A stretch of 64,000 nucleotides of DNA, from assembly GCF_004382825.2 (NCBI RefSeq), contig NZ_SDQO02000005.1:1-64000 (forward strand), read 5' to 3'. Below are positions 18,711-27,526 of the stretch, piece after piece. Every line of letters starts with the position of its first letter. Positions within the stretch are counted from its first letter, which is position 1. The position numbers were made by a program, and so were the translations under genes. Under the pieces are notes generated by a model. That model searched no databases and was not told the DNA's origin. It saw nothing but the letters and a program-made list of their open reading frames with translations. Source of the stretch: Corynebacterium silvaticum. Its GTDB lineage: Bacteria > Actinomycetota > Actinomycetes > Mycobacteriales > Mycobacteriaceae.

Positions 18711-19829
18711 CTAGAGTCCGAGTGCTCGCATGATGGTGCGCAGCTTTGCGGAGGTCTCTTCGACCTCTGCATCTGCGTCGGAATCTGCGATGATGCCGCC
18801 GCCGGCCCACGCCCGTGCGGCGGTTCCGCTTCCGTTGACCTCCGCGCACCGGATGGCGACCATGTATTCACCGTCGCCGGCTGCGTCGGACCATCCCACG
18901 GCTCCGGAATAAAAGCGGCGGTCGCCCTCAGCAATTCCGATAATTTCTTCGGCTGCGTCTGTCGGCGTGCCGCAGATAGCAGGAGTAGGATGCACGACCA
19001 ACGCGAGCTCTAGTGCGGTCATCGCAGGGTCTTTGAGCGTGCCCACGACGGGGGTAGCTAGGTGCCACATCTCGTTAGTCCGCGTGAGCTCTGGGTACTG
19101 GGGGATGTCAAGGGAAGAACACAAAGGCGCGAGCAGTGTGCGCAGGTGATCAACAACGTAGGAATGTTCGGCGAGATCTTTCGGGGAACGGCGTAGTTCT
19201 TCCCCCGCGCGGGCGTCGAGAAGCTTATCTGCGCTGCGGGGAGCCGAACCGGCTAATGGGTATGCGGAAATCGTTGACCCCTGTTTTTTAATCAGTACTT
19301 CCGGGGAAGACCCCACAAGCATTGCGCCCACAAAGTCTTCGCCAGCAGGAGAGAGGTCTGCGATGAATCCATCGCGATTCTGGGAGAGATCGATCAAACG
19401 TGCAGCTATCAGGCGTGGATCCACGGGGGGATCAAAACGCATATCCACTGCTCGTGCCAAGACGACTTTTTCTAACGTGCTTGCTTTGAGCGTCTCAATC
19501 GCTGCGATGACGCGATCCCGGTGCTCGTCTAATTCGGGTACCAGAGCATCGAGATGGGCGTGCAAAACGCTGCCCTCACCGTGGCGATAATACGCATGCG
19601 GCTCTAGTGGCCCTTCTTCCCGGATAACCGTTTCCGGCACAGTCAGCGCGCACGCGTGATCGCGGCGAAAGGGTAGGGCACCCACCACAAGATCTGCGGT
19701 GCCGTTGTGTAGCGCTTCTATGGCTTCCCAGGGGTCGGAGAAGGTTTTCTGAGCACCTTGGGTTCGGATGGAACCATGGGCACGTGACAACAAAAAGTCG
19801 GGCGCAGTTGAGGGGCGGTGGGCACACAT
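18711..19829 (-). CDS. menF: Isochorismate synthase
   Basis: 372-residue chorismate-binding enzyme (MenF/EntC/DhbC group) converting chorismate to isochorismate for menaquinone or a siderophore. Signature regions: LEKVVLARAVD, LVGSSPEVLIKKQGSTISAYPLAGSAPR, EHSYVVDHLR, VVHPTPAICGTPTDAA, FYSGAVGW and ARAWAGGGIIADSDAD. Gene symbol could equally be entC: no other men or ent genes are in view. Start ATG 19829 is eight bases after TAGACT on this strand, suggesting a leaderless message. Confidence 0.88.
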   Translation of the reverse strand: MCAHRPSTAPDFLLSRAHGSIRTQGAQKTFSDPWEAIEALHNGTADLVVGALPFRRDHACALTVPETVIREEGPLEPHAYYRHGEGSVLHAHLDALVPELDEHRDRVIAAIETLKASTLEKVVLARAVDMRFDPPVDPRLIAARLIDLSQNRDGFIADLSPAGEDFVGAMLVGSSPEVLIKKQGSTISAYPLAGSAPRSADKLLDARAGEELRRSPKDLAEHSYVVDHLRTLLAPLCSSLDIPQYPELTRTNEMWHLATPVVGTLKDPAMTALELALVVHPTPAICGTPTDAAEEIIGIAEGDRRFYSGAVGWSDAAGDGEYMVAIRCAEVNGSGTAARAWAGGGIIADSDADAEVEETSAKLRTIMRALGL

Positions 19830-19867
19830 GACAAACCAGTCTAGTGCACTGGTCTACGATGAAAGAC
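19830..19867. promoter_or_regulatory. Overlapping divergent promoters menF / gltX
   Basis: Only 38 bases separate the two starts. TAGACT on the minus strand (19838-19843) serves menF and TACGAT on the plus strand (19855-19860) serves gltX, each 7-8 bases before an ATG. ACCAGT (19835-19840) and ACTGGT (19848-19853) form an inverted repeat in the middle. Confidence 0.5.
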
Positions 19868-21346
19868 ATGTCTGAAGTACGCGTACGTTTTTGCCCATCA
19901 CCCACAGGAACTCCACACGTGGGTATGGTGCGCACAGCCTTGTTCAACTGGGCACAGGCCCGTCACACCGGCGGCAAGCTTGTATTCCGCATCGAAGACA
20001 CAGATGCAGCCCGTGATTCTGAAGAGTCTTATCAAGCAATCATTGACTCCCTGACGTGGCTTGGGATGGATTGGGATGAAGGCGTAGTGGTCGGTGGACC
20101 ACACGAGCCATACCGCCAGAGCCAGCGCATGGATATTTATGCTGAGGTGCTGGAAAAGCTTAAAGCCGCAGGTTTTGTGTATCCCGCGTATTCCACAGCC
20201 GCGGAGGTAGAAGAACGTCATCGCGCCAAGGGTGAGGACCCCAAGCTTGGCTACGATAACTACGACCGCACCCTCACCGAAGAACAAATCGCCGCTTTTG
20301 AGGCCGAGGGCCGCCAGCCGGTCTGGCGCTTGCGCATGCCAGATCAGGACTGGAAGTGGAATGACCTGGTGCGCGGCGAGATCGAGTTTAAAGCCGCTAC
20401 CCAGCCCGACTACGTAGTGGCCCGCTCCAATGGGGCACCGCTCTACACGCTGGTCAACCCGGTTGACGATGCCCTCATGGGCATCACGCACGTTCTTCGC
20501 GGCGAGGATCTGCTTCCCTCAACCCCTAGGCAGTTGGCGCTGTATGAGGCGCTGAAGGCAATCGGAGTGGCGGAGAAGACTCCTGAGTTTGGACATCTTC
20601 CCTTTGTGATGGGTGAGGGCAACAAGAAGCTATCCAAGCGCGATCCGCAGTCGAACCTGTTCAACCACCGAGATGCCGGCATCATCCCTGAAGGCATGAT
20701 GAACTACCTCGCGCTGCTTGGTTGGTCGCTGTCGTCGGAGAAGGACATTTTCTCTGTAGACGAGCTCGTTGCCAACTTTGATGTGAAGAACGTTTTGGCT
20801 AACCCAGCTCGTTTTGATCAGAAGAAGCTTGAGGCCATTAACGCCGACCACATCCGACTGCTGGCCCCAGAAGACTTCAAACAGCGCCTGCGCGACTACC
20901 TCACGGAGTACACGGATTTCTCTGCCGGTTACCCAGAGGAGAAGTTTGCTATCGCCGCCGACTTGGTGCAGACCCGCATCAAGATGCTTGGCGACGCCTA
21001 TGCGCTTCTGAAATTCCTCGATACCGCGGATGAAGACCTCGTACTTGATGAGAAATCCGCAAAGAAGAATCTCAAAGAGACCGCTGTGCAGCCACTGGAA
21101 GCTGGCATTGCGGCTCTGGAAGCCCTTGACGAGTGGACCACTCCTGGTATCGAGGCCGCGTTGCAGAAGGCTCTCATCGAGGATCTAGAGCTCAAACCAC
21201 GCGTTGCCTATGGTGCATTGCGCGTGGGAGTCTCCGGTCAGGCTATCTCGCCGCCACTGTTCGAGTCGATGGAGCTTTTGGGACGTGAGTCCACGCTTAA
21301 CCGCTTGCGTGCTGTTCTGAAGGTGACGCCTTACTCGGCCCAGTAG
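19868..21346 (+). CDS. gltX: Glutamyl-tRNA synthetase
   Basis: 492 residues from ATG 19868 ([13 protein letters not shown], as in C. glutamicum; the frame is open to 19844). Class I synthetase: HIGH-type motif [25 protein letters not shown], and KMSKS-type KKLSKRD near residue 255. C-terminal anticodon-binding domain is complete. In actinobacteria without GlnRS it also charges tRNA-Gln with Glu for the amidotransferase. Fittingly, tRNA-Gln and tRNA-Glu genes follow 1.5 kb downstream. Confidence 0.97.
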   Translation: MSEVRVRFCPSPTGTPHVGMVRTALFNWAQARHTGGKLVFRIEDTDAARDSEESYQAIIDSLTWLGMDWDEGVVVGGPHEPYRQSQRMDIYAEVLEKLKAAGFVYPAYSTAAEVEERHRAKGEDPKLGYDNYDRTLTEEQIAAFEAEGRQPVWRLRMPDQDWKWNDLVRGEIEFKAATQPDYVVARSNGAPLYTLVNPVDDALMGITHVLRGEDLLPSTPRQLALYEALKAIGVAEKTPEFGHLPFVMGEGNKKLSKRDPQSNLFNHRDAGIIPEGMMNYLALLGWSLSSEKDIFSVDELVANFDVKNVLANPARFDQKKLEAINADHIRLLAPEDFKQRLRDYLTEYTDFSAGYPEEKFAIAADLVQTRIKMLGDAYALLKFLDTADEDLVLDEKSAKKNLKETAVQPLEAGIAALEALDEWTTPGIEAALQKALIEDLELKPRVAYGALRVGVSGQAISPPLFESMELLGRESTLNRLRAVLKVTPYSAQ

Positions 21347-21401
21347 GGCAGTAGCTCGGTGGGCGTAGTGCCCAGTAGGTTCGATGGAACTTAGAACGAG
21401 A

Positions 21402-21468
21402 AAACCCCCGAACCGACAATTATGCAGGCAGGTTAAGCTGCTGTTTTAGTTGTTGGTTCGGGGGTTTG
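21402..21468 (+). terminator. gltX terminator
   Basis: AACCCCCGAACCGACAA pairs over 17 positions (one G-T) with TTGTTGGTTCGGGGGTT; the loop is about 30 bases. The tail is only weakly T-rich. Confidence 0.7.
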
Positions 21469-21614
21469 CATCCTCATAAAAGTTGATGCATAACCATGGT
21501 CTATAGGGAACAGGGTGGACTTATAAGATTGGCCTTGCGATTTATGGTGAATGAGACGCGCCGTAAATGAATGTACCGTTGAAAATGCCGATAAAGCAGT
21601 TAAAGTAAATCTTT
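21469..21614. other. Short intergenic region upstream of the esterase
   Basis: AT-rich, no gene seen. It contains TGCATAACCAT (21487-21497), an 11-base match to the arm of the inverted repeat at 25543-25612. That could be chance. Confidence 0.3.
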
Positions 21615-22748
21615 GTGATATTTGGATTCGGCGAGAAAGCCTCGCACACCGAAGGTTATAGGCCGCGCCATGCACGGCCCACGGCCCAAAGGCGCGCGTG
21701 GAGGGCTCTGACGCGGGATCGTCGCGTGACGATAGCAGTCGCCTCAGCCGCCCTTATCGGCTGTCTTGCTGTGCCGGTGTCTTTGATTAGTGATGTTGAA
21801 GCGAACCCTACGTTGGTGAGCAAAAGTGTGGTGAGGCAAACTCCCGCCATTCCACAGGCTAACGATGCTCCTGCTCAGAGTGCTGCTGCACCCTACGGCG
21901 GTGCGGCGGAAACAGTGCCTGTCTTTTCCGGCCCTTATCCTTTTGACTCCACGTATAACCCGCACCCGTCCGTTCTACCGGGGCAGATGCGCAATATAGA
22001 GATCACAGCCGCTAATGGCGTTCGCCGTAGGTATCTCTTACACGTGGGGAAAAACTACAGGCCGGAGCGGCCGGCACCCTCTCCAGTCTTGTTTGCGTTT
22101 GCGGGATGGCGGGTAGACCCTGAGCACTTTGCTCGTGAATCCAAATTCTCCGAAGGAGACGCAGGAAACGATGCGTTAGTAGTGTTCCCCGCTGGGAGTG
22201 AAAACTCTTGGGAAGGCGCTCCCTATTCCGTTGCCGCTCCTGGGGAAGACATAGCGTTTGTTAAACAGATCCTTGAAGCCATCGACCGCGATTATCTTAT
22301 CGACCGCACCCGCGTGTATGCCGCGGGTATGTCTAACGGCGGGGGAATGGCTGCGATCCTCGGGTGCCATGCTCCTGATGTCTTTGCCGGAATAGTGAGC
22401 GTCTCATCCGCGTACTATCTTCCGGTTACCGCAGGATGTAAGGGGAAGCCGGTGCCTACGCTGGATATACATGGCACGGTTGACCATGTGGTGGCTTATG
22501 AAGGTGGACATCGCCATGGCGTCCCGTATCACTCCGTTCCGCACTACCTTGCCACTGTCTCGCAACGCAATGGCTGCCTGCCGGAAAAGCCGACGCAGCT
22601 CAAGGTCGGGGATGTGGAGATCGAAATATTTAACGGATGCGCTGCCGAGACCGAACACATGCGGGTGCTGGGTCAAGGCCACGTATGGAACCAGGCCCCC
22701 AATGCTTCTACCGCTGCATGGAACTTTTTGAGCCGGCAGCATTTATAA
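21615..22748 (+). CDS. Exported esterase, LpqC / PHB-depolymerase family
   Basis: 377 residues from GTG 21615. A basic N-terminus (RRAWRALTRDRR) is followed by a membrane/signal segment VTIAVASAALIGCLAVPVSLI (residues about 37-57), then a low-complexity linker. The alpha/beta hydrolase domain begins about residue 130: nucleophile elbow GMSNGGGMAAI, acid region LDIHGTVDHVV and histidine GQGHVWN form a plausible Ser-Asp-His triad. The family hydrolyses aryl or polyester substrates; the real substrate here is unknown. Start codon is uncertain because no clear RBS is visible. Confidence 0.8.
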   Translation: MIFGFGEKASHTEGYRPRHARPTAQRRAWRALTRDRRVTIAVASAALIGCLAVPVSLISDVEANPTLVSKSVVRQTPAIPQANDAPAQSAAAPYGGAAETVPVFSGPYPFDSTYNPHPSVLPGQMRNIEITAANGVRRRYLLHVGKNYRPERPAPSPVLFAFAGWRVDPEHFARESKFSEGDAGNDALVVFPAGSENSWEGAPYSVAAPGEDIAFVKQILEAIDRDYLIDRTRVYAAGMSNGGGMAAILGCHAPDVFAGIVSVSSAYYLPVTAGCKGKPVPTLDIHGTVDHVVAYEGGHRHGVPYHSVPHYLATVSQRNGCLPEKPTQLKVGDVEIEIFNGCAAETEHMRVLGQGHVWNQAPNASTAAWNFLSRQHL

Positions 22749-22850
22749 AAAGGGCTATGACCACCAGATTTGTGCACTTCTAGTGGTTGTGGTTATATTA
22801 GTTCCCGTTGCACAGTAAGGTGTTGGGAAGCAAACCGAGCTGTTAAGCGA

Positions 22851-22922
22851 TGGCCTATGGTGTAATTGGCAACACTACGGTTTCTGGTACCGTCATTCTA
22901 GGTTCGAGTCCTGGTAGGCCAG
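22851..22922 (+). tRNA. tRNA-Gln (CTG)
   Basis: 72-nt cloverleaf: acceptor TGGCCTA/TAGGCCA, anticodon stem ACGGT/ACCGT with loop TTCTGGT giving anticodon CTG, T-arm with GGTTCGAGTCC. CCA is not encoded. Confidence 0.93.
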
Positions 22923-22955
22923 CAGCGAGAAATCGCTTCTGATAGAAAGTTCTAT

Positions 22956-23028
22956 GCCCCGTTCGTCTAGCGGCCTAGGACGCCGGCCTCTCACGCCGGT
23001 AACACGGGTTCAAATCCCGTACGGGGTA
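22956..23028 (+). tRNA. tRNA-Glu (CTC), copy 1
   Basis: 73-nt cloverleaf beginning GCCCCGTTCGTCTAG, anticodon stem/loop with CTCTCAC giving CTC, T-arm GGGTTCAAATCCC. Identical to the copy at 25402 through the discriminator base. The 3' end reads ACAA, so CCA is not encoded in this copy. Confidence 0.95.
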
Positions 23029-23035
23029 CAAAATG

Positions 23036-23069
23036 ACCACCCAAAGCATTGAGCTTTAGGTGGTTTTTT
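23036..23069 (+). terminator. Terminator of tRNA-Gln/Glu unit
   Basis: ACCACCCAAAGC pairs with GCTTTAGGTGGT (one mismatch) around ATTGA, followed by TTTTTT. Confidence 0.85.
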
Positions 23070-23282
23070 CATGTTTTAGCCACCTATTAGGTGGGGCGTG
23101 ACAGATTTTGCATGGTTGCGGGCGTTTTTTTGGGGAATTTTCGGGTAAGTCTTCAAACAATCCAGGCTAAAGGTATATATTTGCTTAACGTAAAGGAGTT
23201 TTTTCCTATCCGTTCACTTTATGTGGGCACATTCCAAGTGGTTTGAGATTGATGTGAAGATGCAGGGAGGAATAGGTCGCTT

Positions 23283-24692
23283 ATGGGTGGTGGGATAAAG
23301 CGTTATCTTGGCCTGGTGGCAGTTGCATGCGCTGGCAGCACTATTGTGGGAATACCGGTAGCGGGGGCGCAACCGGCGCAGTGTCCGAGGATAGAGATCG
23401 CGGTAACTGGGGGATCGGGAAACTCAAGCCCCTTGGATGACCCCCAAGACATCCTCAGCTTCGGCGGAACAAACTTTGCCAAGCACGTTGCCCGTCTGCA
23501 TTCGGATGTGCGCGTGTGGCAAACCCCGTATTACTCCTCAATCGGTGTTGTCGGTGGCGGAAGCAAAACCGGATTCGATCGCTTTTTAACTTACGGCGAC
23601 TCCTACCGGGGTGGCGTGGACACATTGCATAAGCACGTTGAAGAAGTCGCTGCCGCTTGCCCAGGAACGTCCTTTATCTTGGCCGGATACTCCCAGGGCG
23701 CGGATATCGCCGGGGCGATCACTGAGCGCATTTCTCGCGGTGAGATTAAAGGCGTGACTGCGGAAAAACTTCTCGCCTCATACCTCCTAGCGGATCCCGG
23801 TCGGTCGCGCATAACAGCTAATAGCGCTACCATGACCACCGGTTACTCCGGCAGAGTGACGGAAAATGGGGCGATCATGGTTGACACGAACTATGGTCTC
23901 CCAGACCCTGGCTCGGTGGGTATCGCTAGCCCACGCCCTGCTGGTGCCTTTAGTAACCTGCCCGGAAAAGTTCGTTCCGTGTGCAGCTCGGGCGACCCGG
24001 TGTGCAGCGTGATCCCCAATGGTGCACTGGCTGCGGTAGCTCAATGGGCTATCAAAGAGGGCAAAGAGATTAACTACGACCGTCCTAGCGTTTCTTTGGG
24101 TTCGATGTTCAAAGACGGTAGCTTTGTCATCTCCGTGGGGCCTTACCTTGGCCAGATCCTCTCTGGATTCTATTACGGGGAGCCACAACCAGTCCGCGAC
24201 GGCTTCTACGCGGCATCGCGCAACACGTGGCTTAACGACGCCCAGCGCAATGCCTTGGAAATCGTAGCCGAGGAAACCTCAAGTGTGATGCGTTACCTGG
24301 ATAGCACGAAGATCTTCGGCATTACCCAAGAACATCTGACTGGCAACATGGCCATGGATCGCCTCATCAATATTGTCAGCTCGCTGCACAGCAAAATTGG
24401 GCTTGCAGAAACCTCCCTGGCGCTTGGTGTGACTTCCAGGCACGTCTCTTATACCGGCGATAGCAGCACACCTACCACCATCCAGGGGCAGCGGGTAGAT
24501 GACTGGATCCAAACCGATATGTCCAAAGTGGTAGCGGCGCATCTGGGCGGGCCAGCGTTGCCGGAAATTCCTCAGACTGCGCGCATGGGGCTTCTCCAGA
24601 AAGTGGGAGCGCCAATCTGGTGGCTGACCAAAAAGATTTTTGGAGAGCGCAGCAAGATGACGCGTGACATATGGGAGTATTTTGACCTCTGA
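23283..24692 (+). CDS. Secreted cutinase-like serine esterase
   Basis: 469 residues. Signal peptide ends near GIPVAGAQPAQC. Cutinase-family alpha/beta hydrolase: AVTGGSGNSSP near the N-terminus, nucleophile elbow ILAGYSQGADIAG (Ser about residue 140), and CSSGDPVCSV, the conserved region carrying the catalytic Asp between cysteines. The C-terminal about 200 residues are a corynebacterial extension without a recognised motif. RBS GGGAGG (23265-23270) precedes ATG 23283. Related mycobacterial and corynebacterial enzymes act on lipids. The gene sits between two identical tRNA-Glu copies, which makes later insertion or duplication plausible. Confidence 0.85.
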   Translation: MGGGIKRYLGLVAVACAGSTIVGIPVAGAQPAQCPRIEIAVTGGSGNSSPLDDPQDILSFGGTNFAKHVARLHSDVRVWQTPYYSSIGVVGGGSKTGFDRFLTYGDSYRGGVDTLHKHVEEVAAACPGTSFILAGYSQGADIAGAITERISRGEIKGVTAEKLLASYLLADPGRSRITANSATMTTGYSGRVTENGAIMVDTNYGLPDPGSVGIASPRPAGAFSNLPGKVRSVCSSGDPVCSVIPNGALAAVAQWAIKEGKEINYDRPSVSLGSMFKDGSFVISVGPYLGQILSGFYYGEPQPVRDGFYAASRNTWLNDAQRNALEIVAEETSSVMRYLDSTKIFGITQEHLTGNMAMDRLINIVSSLHSKIGLAETSLALGVTSRHVSYTGDSSTPTTIQGQRVDDWIQTDMSKVVAAHLGGPALPEIPQTARMGLLQKVGAPIWWLTKKIFGERSKMTRDIWEYFDL

Positions 24693-24698
24693 TAAAGG

Positions 24699-24738
24699 GC
24701 GCTGTCCCCGTAATGTTGATCGAGGACAGTGCTTATAA
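24699..24738 (+). terminator. Terminator of cutinase gene
   Basis: GCGCTGTCC (24699-24707) pairs with GGACAGTGC (24724-24732, one G-T) followed by TTATAAAAT. Confidence 0.6.
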
Positions 24739-24792
24739 AATCCTATTGAGCTGGGCATTTGAGGAAATTAAGCAAAAGTGCTTCACAATGAG

Positions 24793-25274
24793 GTGTGACC
24801 CGCCTAGACTGTGAGGTGTCAGACCGATTAGGTCACAACTTTAAGGGTGAAGATCCTAGAGGAAATAAAAAGACGCTGCTAGGAATCTAAAGCCTCCTTA
24901 GGGACTGGCCTTTATGGTCGACAGCTCACGCTAGTCGAGCCAGCAAAGGAGGTTGCGTGGCAGCAAGTGAATCAGCAGAACATTCCGGTTACCGCGTCGG
25001 CAGCTCTTTCAACGCCGGCAGTGCCCTAATCCGGACTTCTAAGCGCCAGGGATGCGTGAAGCCGGAGCTACTAAGAACTACTGGAGCGGTAACGTCCCTT
25101 AGTTTCAAGAGGTATTAGCCAATCCCGACATACTTCCCCTTCAGGGTTACGCGGACGAAGCGGCGAGATGCCGGCTTACGAAACTTTCGCATTACATGTC
25201 GATGAGATTCGAGCGTTCCTCAAGATTGATAAGGAAGAGCCCCTAGGGCTGAAACGATTAATCTACTCAAGAAG
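24793..25274 (+). ncRNA. Candidate large structured RNA (type not identified)
   Basis: No convincing protein is encoded, but many nested complementary segments are present. 24852-24859 pairs with 24879-24887. 24893-24899 (CCTCCTT) pairs with 24946-24952 and encloses 24905-24909/24939-24943 and 24918-24922/24934-24938. 24988-24995 (GTTACCGC) pairs perfectly with 25086-25093 and encloses 24996-25001/25014-25019 and 25033-25039/25058-25063. The stretch starts GTGTGACC, which resembles a group II intron 5' end, but I find no domain V or reverse transcriptase. A remnant of an RNA-bearing mobile element is the other option. Boundaries are approximate; plus strand is assumed. Confidence 0.45.
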
Positions 25275-25276
25275 GG

Positions 25277-25306
25277 TCCCCACCGTCTTTCCAGGCGGTG
25301 GGGATT
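25277..25306 (+). terminator. Hairpin ending the structured region
   Basis: TCCCCACCG (25277-25285) and CGGTGGGGA (25296-25304) pair perfectly around TCTTTCCAGG. The tail is weakly T-rich. It looks like a terminator, but the same shape (CCCC...GGGG following a remnant ending) is also seen at right ends of IS200/IS605-type elements. Confidence 0.5.
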
Positions 25307-25401
25307 GTGATTTCTGGCCATCTACGTGCCGATTTGCTAGTTCATGGCAGTTGCACTTAATATCTTATGAGTCCGCAGCGAAAGCTTGCGATGAACGACT
25401 T

Positions 25402-25474
25402 GCCCCGTTCGTCTAGCGGCCTAGGACGCCGGCCTCTCACGCCGGTAACACGGGTTCAAATCCCGTACGGGGTA
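25402..25474 (+). tRNA. tRNA-Glu (CTC), copy 2
   Basis: Identical over 73 nt to the copy at 22956. Here CCA follows the discriminator base, so the 3' end is genome-encoded in this copy only. Confidence 0.95.
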
Positions 25475-25481
25475 CCACTTA

Positions 25482-25514
25482 CCGCCCAAAGCTCAGTGCT
25501 TTGGGTGGTTTTTG
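25482..25514 (+). terminator. Terminator of tRNA-Glu copy 2
   Basis: CCGCCCAAAGC pairs with GCTTTGGGTGG (G-T allowed) around TCAGT, followed by TTTTTG. Similar to the terminator after copy 1, showing that the tRNA plus terminator unit was duplicated or shared. Confidence 0.85.
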
Positions 25515-25907
25515 TTGTGCTGGGGCGCAATGGAGTACACGTGCCTGCATAACCATAGACATTGGCGGTATTTTCTGTGGTTTTAGTGCTCTTTGTCTAT
25601 GGTTATGCAGGCTATGGGATCTGAGAACCGCAAAGCCAGTAGCAGGGAAAACTGATTATTGGTAAAAGCGGTCGGGGAATTATTGAACGAGATATTCAGA
25701 TAATTTTCGAGAAAAAGTCTCCATGAGGTTTTTCTAGCCAGCGAGTATTCCACTAGTTTTTCGTGGACGCATGGATACCTTGGGCATCGATGATGAATGG
25801 TAGCCCTTGCATCTTTGAGCATAAGAAAGGCTAGTTGGTCACTACTGAGAAACACGACGCGATGGAAAACCGCATCAACTAGTGATTCGAGTTCACCAAC
25901 AAATGTT
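25515..25907. repeat. Intergenic region with 19-bp inverted repeat (25543-25612)
   Basis: Arms 25543-25561 (GCCTGCATAACCATAGACA) and 25594-25612 are perfectly complementary over 19 bases with a 32-base T-rich spacer. The rest (25613-25907) is AT-rich; an 90-codon minus-strand frame there has no recognisable motif or credible RBS and I do not call it a gene. Confidence 0.7.
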
Positions 25908-27232
25908 TTAAGTCACCCGGACATCATATCGGTTGATATGGGAACGGGAGTAGAGTACCCAGATTCCAGAAGATAATAAGCCGAGGACAGCCCAGGTCAT
26001 GACTGTAGTAGGGCTAGCTGCGAACTGTGACGTCAGCAGCCACGCTGTTGCTGCACCGAGAAGCTCAACTCCCCAGCTGATCGCTCGGACTGCGGCAGTT
26101 GTTCGCCCTATCTGTTCAGATTTAACGGCGACCTGCTTGATGGACTCGCACAGAGACATATTCACCACAACGCAGAATGACCACACAGCCGATGCGATGA
26201 CCAAAAGCGTAATAGAACCGAAGTTTTGCACACCGATTCTTGCCACTACAGCCGCTGCTAACCCGGGGATCCCGAAGGTTGCTATCAATAAGGTATAGGT
26301 CGACAAACGCGAGCTGATTCGAGACACAAATAACCCTGCGATGACGCCACCGATACCGCCACCCGTGAAGACGATCCCCAAGATGAAAGGAGACAACCGT
26401 AGCGTTGAAACTAGGTGGAACAGGTAAAGAGCGAAGAACATACTGGTGAAAAGTTGAAGTGAGTGGCACTCACGGTGGTAGCGCGGACCACCGGAGTTTT
26501 CCATACCAAGGTGATTCCCGAGGTTACCGCTTCTCGGAATGTAGAGTAGGTGCTGGCATTGGTTCGCTGATTTTTGGGTTGTTTAGGTCTGTGGGTGCTT
26601 GTCGGGGTGGTGAATGCGATGCAAAGCGCTGACGCGAGATAAGAGAACGCGTTAACGGTGATCGCGAGCGGTGCTGTCACTACTGAGACGAGCGCGCCGG
26701 CAAGGCTAGGGCCACCGACTTCACCGGTGGATTGTGTCGCCTGCATGTACCCATTGGCCCGCACTAGAAGCGGTGTGGGAACCAAGTCGCGGATATAGCC
26801 AGACATGGTGCTATCGAAAAGGACTCCCAGTTCAGCAGTGAAGAACACGACTAGCAGGACTAATTCCAGTGACTCGTATCCTACGAGGAACGCGGCTGGT
26901 ATCACCATGATCACCGCAGCCCTAGTTATATTGAGGCTTATTAGCAGGCGACGGCGGTTTGGCAAATCGGCAACGCTCCCGCCGAGGAAACCGAACAAAA
27001 TAACCGCGAGTGACTCGGCCATGCTGATGAGCGTCACTTGGGAGGCACTGGCTTCCAGTGCAGCAATCACCATGATTGGTACAGCAATGGCGGTGATTTG
27101 CATTCCTGTTGAAGACAAAGTCTCGCCCGCCCATAGTCGGGCGAAGCCAGACGGAAGTTTGTTCTTGCCCGCCGAATGTTGTGATCTGGCTTCAGTAGTC
27201 ATTAAGTAGAGATCACCACGTTTACTAGTCAT
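25908..27232 (-). pseudogene. Frameshifted MFS transporter (exporter type)
   Basis: The N-terminal two thirds (start 27232 or ATG 27202; RLWAGETLSSTGMQITAIAVP, then GSVADLPNRRRLL, the MFS motif A region) run to a stop at 26411. The C-terminal part (LFTSMFFALYLFHLV, six further helices, ending RYDVRVT) is in another frame and ends at 25908. The overlap places a single-base loss at about 26449-26453 in a short T run (minus strand). Whole, it is a 12-helix EntS/macrolide-efflux-like protein of about 430 residues. A sequencing indel cannot be excluded. Confidence 0.85.
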
Positions 27233-27526
27233 AGCATATGCGTGAACGACGATATGAGGAGGACTGAACGATGAACGTTAATCTACCGCAAGCGTCGATG
27301 TTCGTAGAGTTTTAGATATTTGCAGGGGGTAGCGCAAACACCCGTCATGACACACCCCCGATGCGAACCCCAAACATGCCAAGAGAACAGCAAAAAGTAG
27401 GAAAAATCACCATACTTTGTAAACATTCAATTGTTTATTAGAGCGTTAAGACGTTATTACGAATCTAGATTCATGATTGGCGCGTAATGCTCGACAATAT
27501 TTGGCCATAACCAAGGAGACCTCACC
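27233..27526. promoter_or_regulatory. Divergent gap between MFS pseudogene and PIG-L operon
   Basis: AT-rich. It contains a 14-codon frame (27271-27315, MNVNLPQASMFVEF) preceded by a strong GAGGAGGA Shine-Dalgarno nine bases upstream, which may be a leader or remnant gene. The operon start at 27527 has AAGGAGA (27511-27517). Confidence 0.4.

Noticed and set aside
24793-25100. Cyclic-di-AMP (ydaO) riboswitch or tmRNA
   Set aside because: The conserved ydaO core and the tmRNA ends and tag reading frame are absent; no downstream cell-wall gene follows directly.
25583-25855. 90-codon minus-strand ORF
   Set aside because: Overlaps the inverted-repeat arm, has no RBS or recognisable domain.
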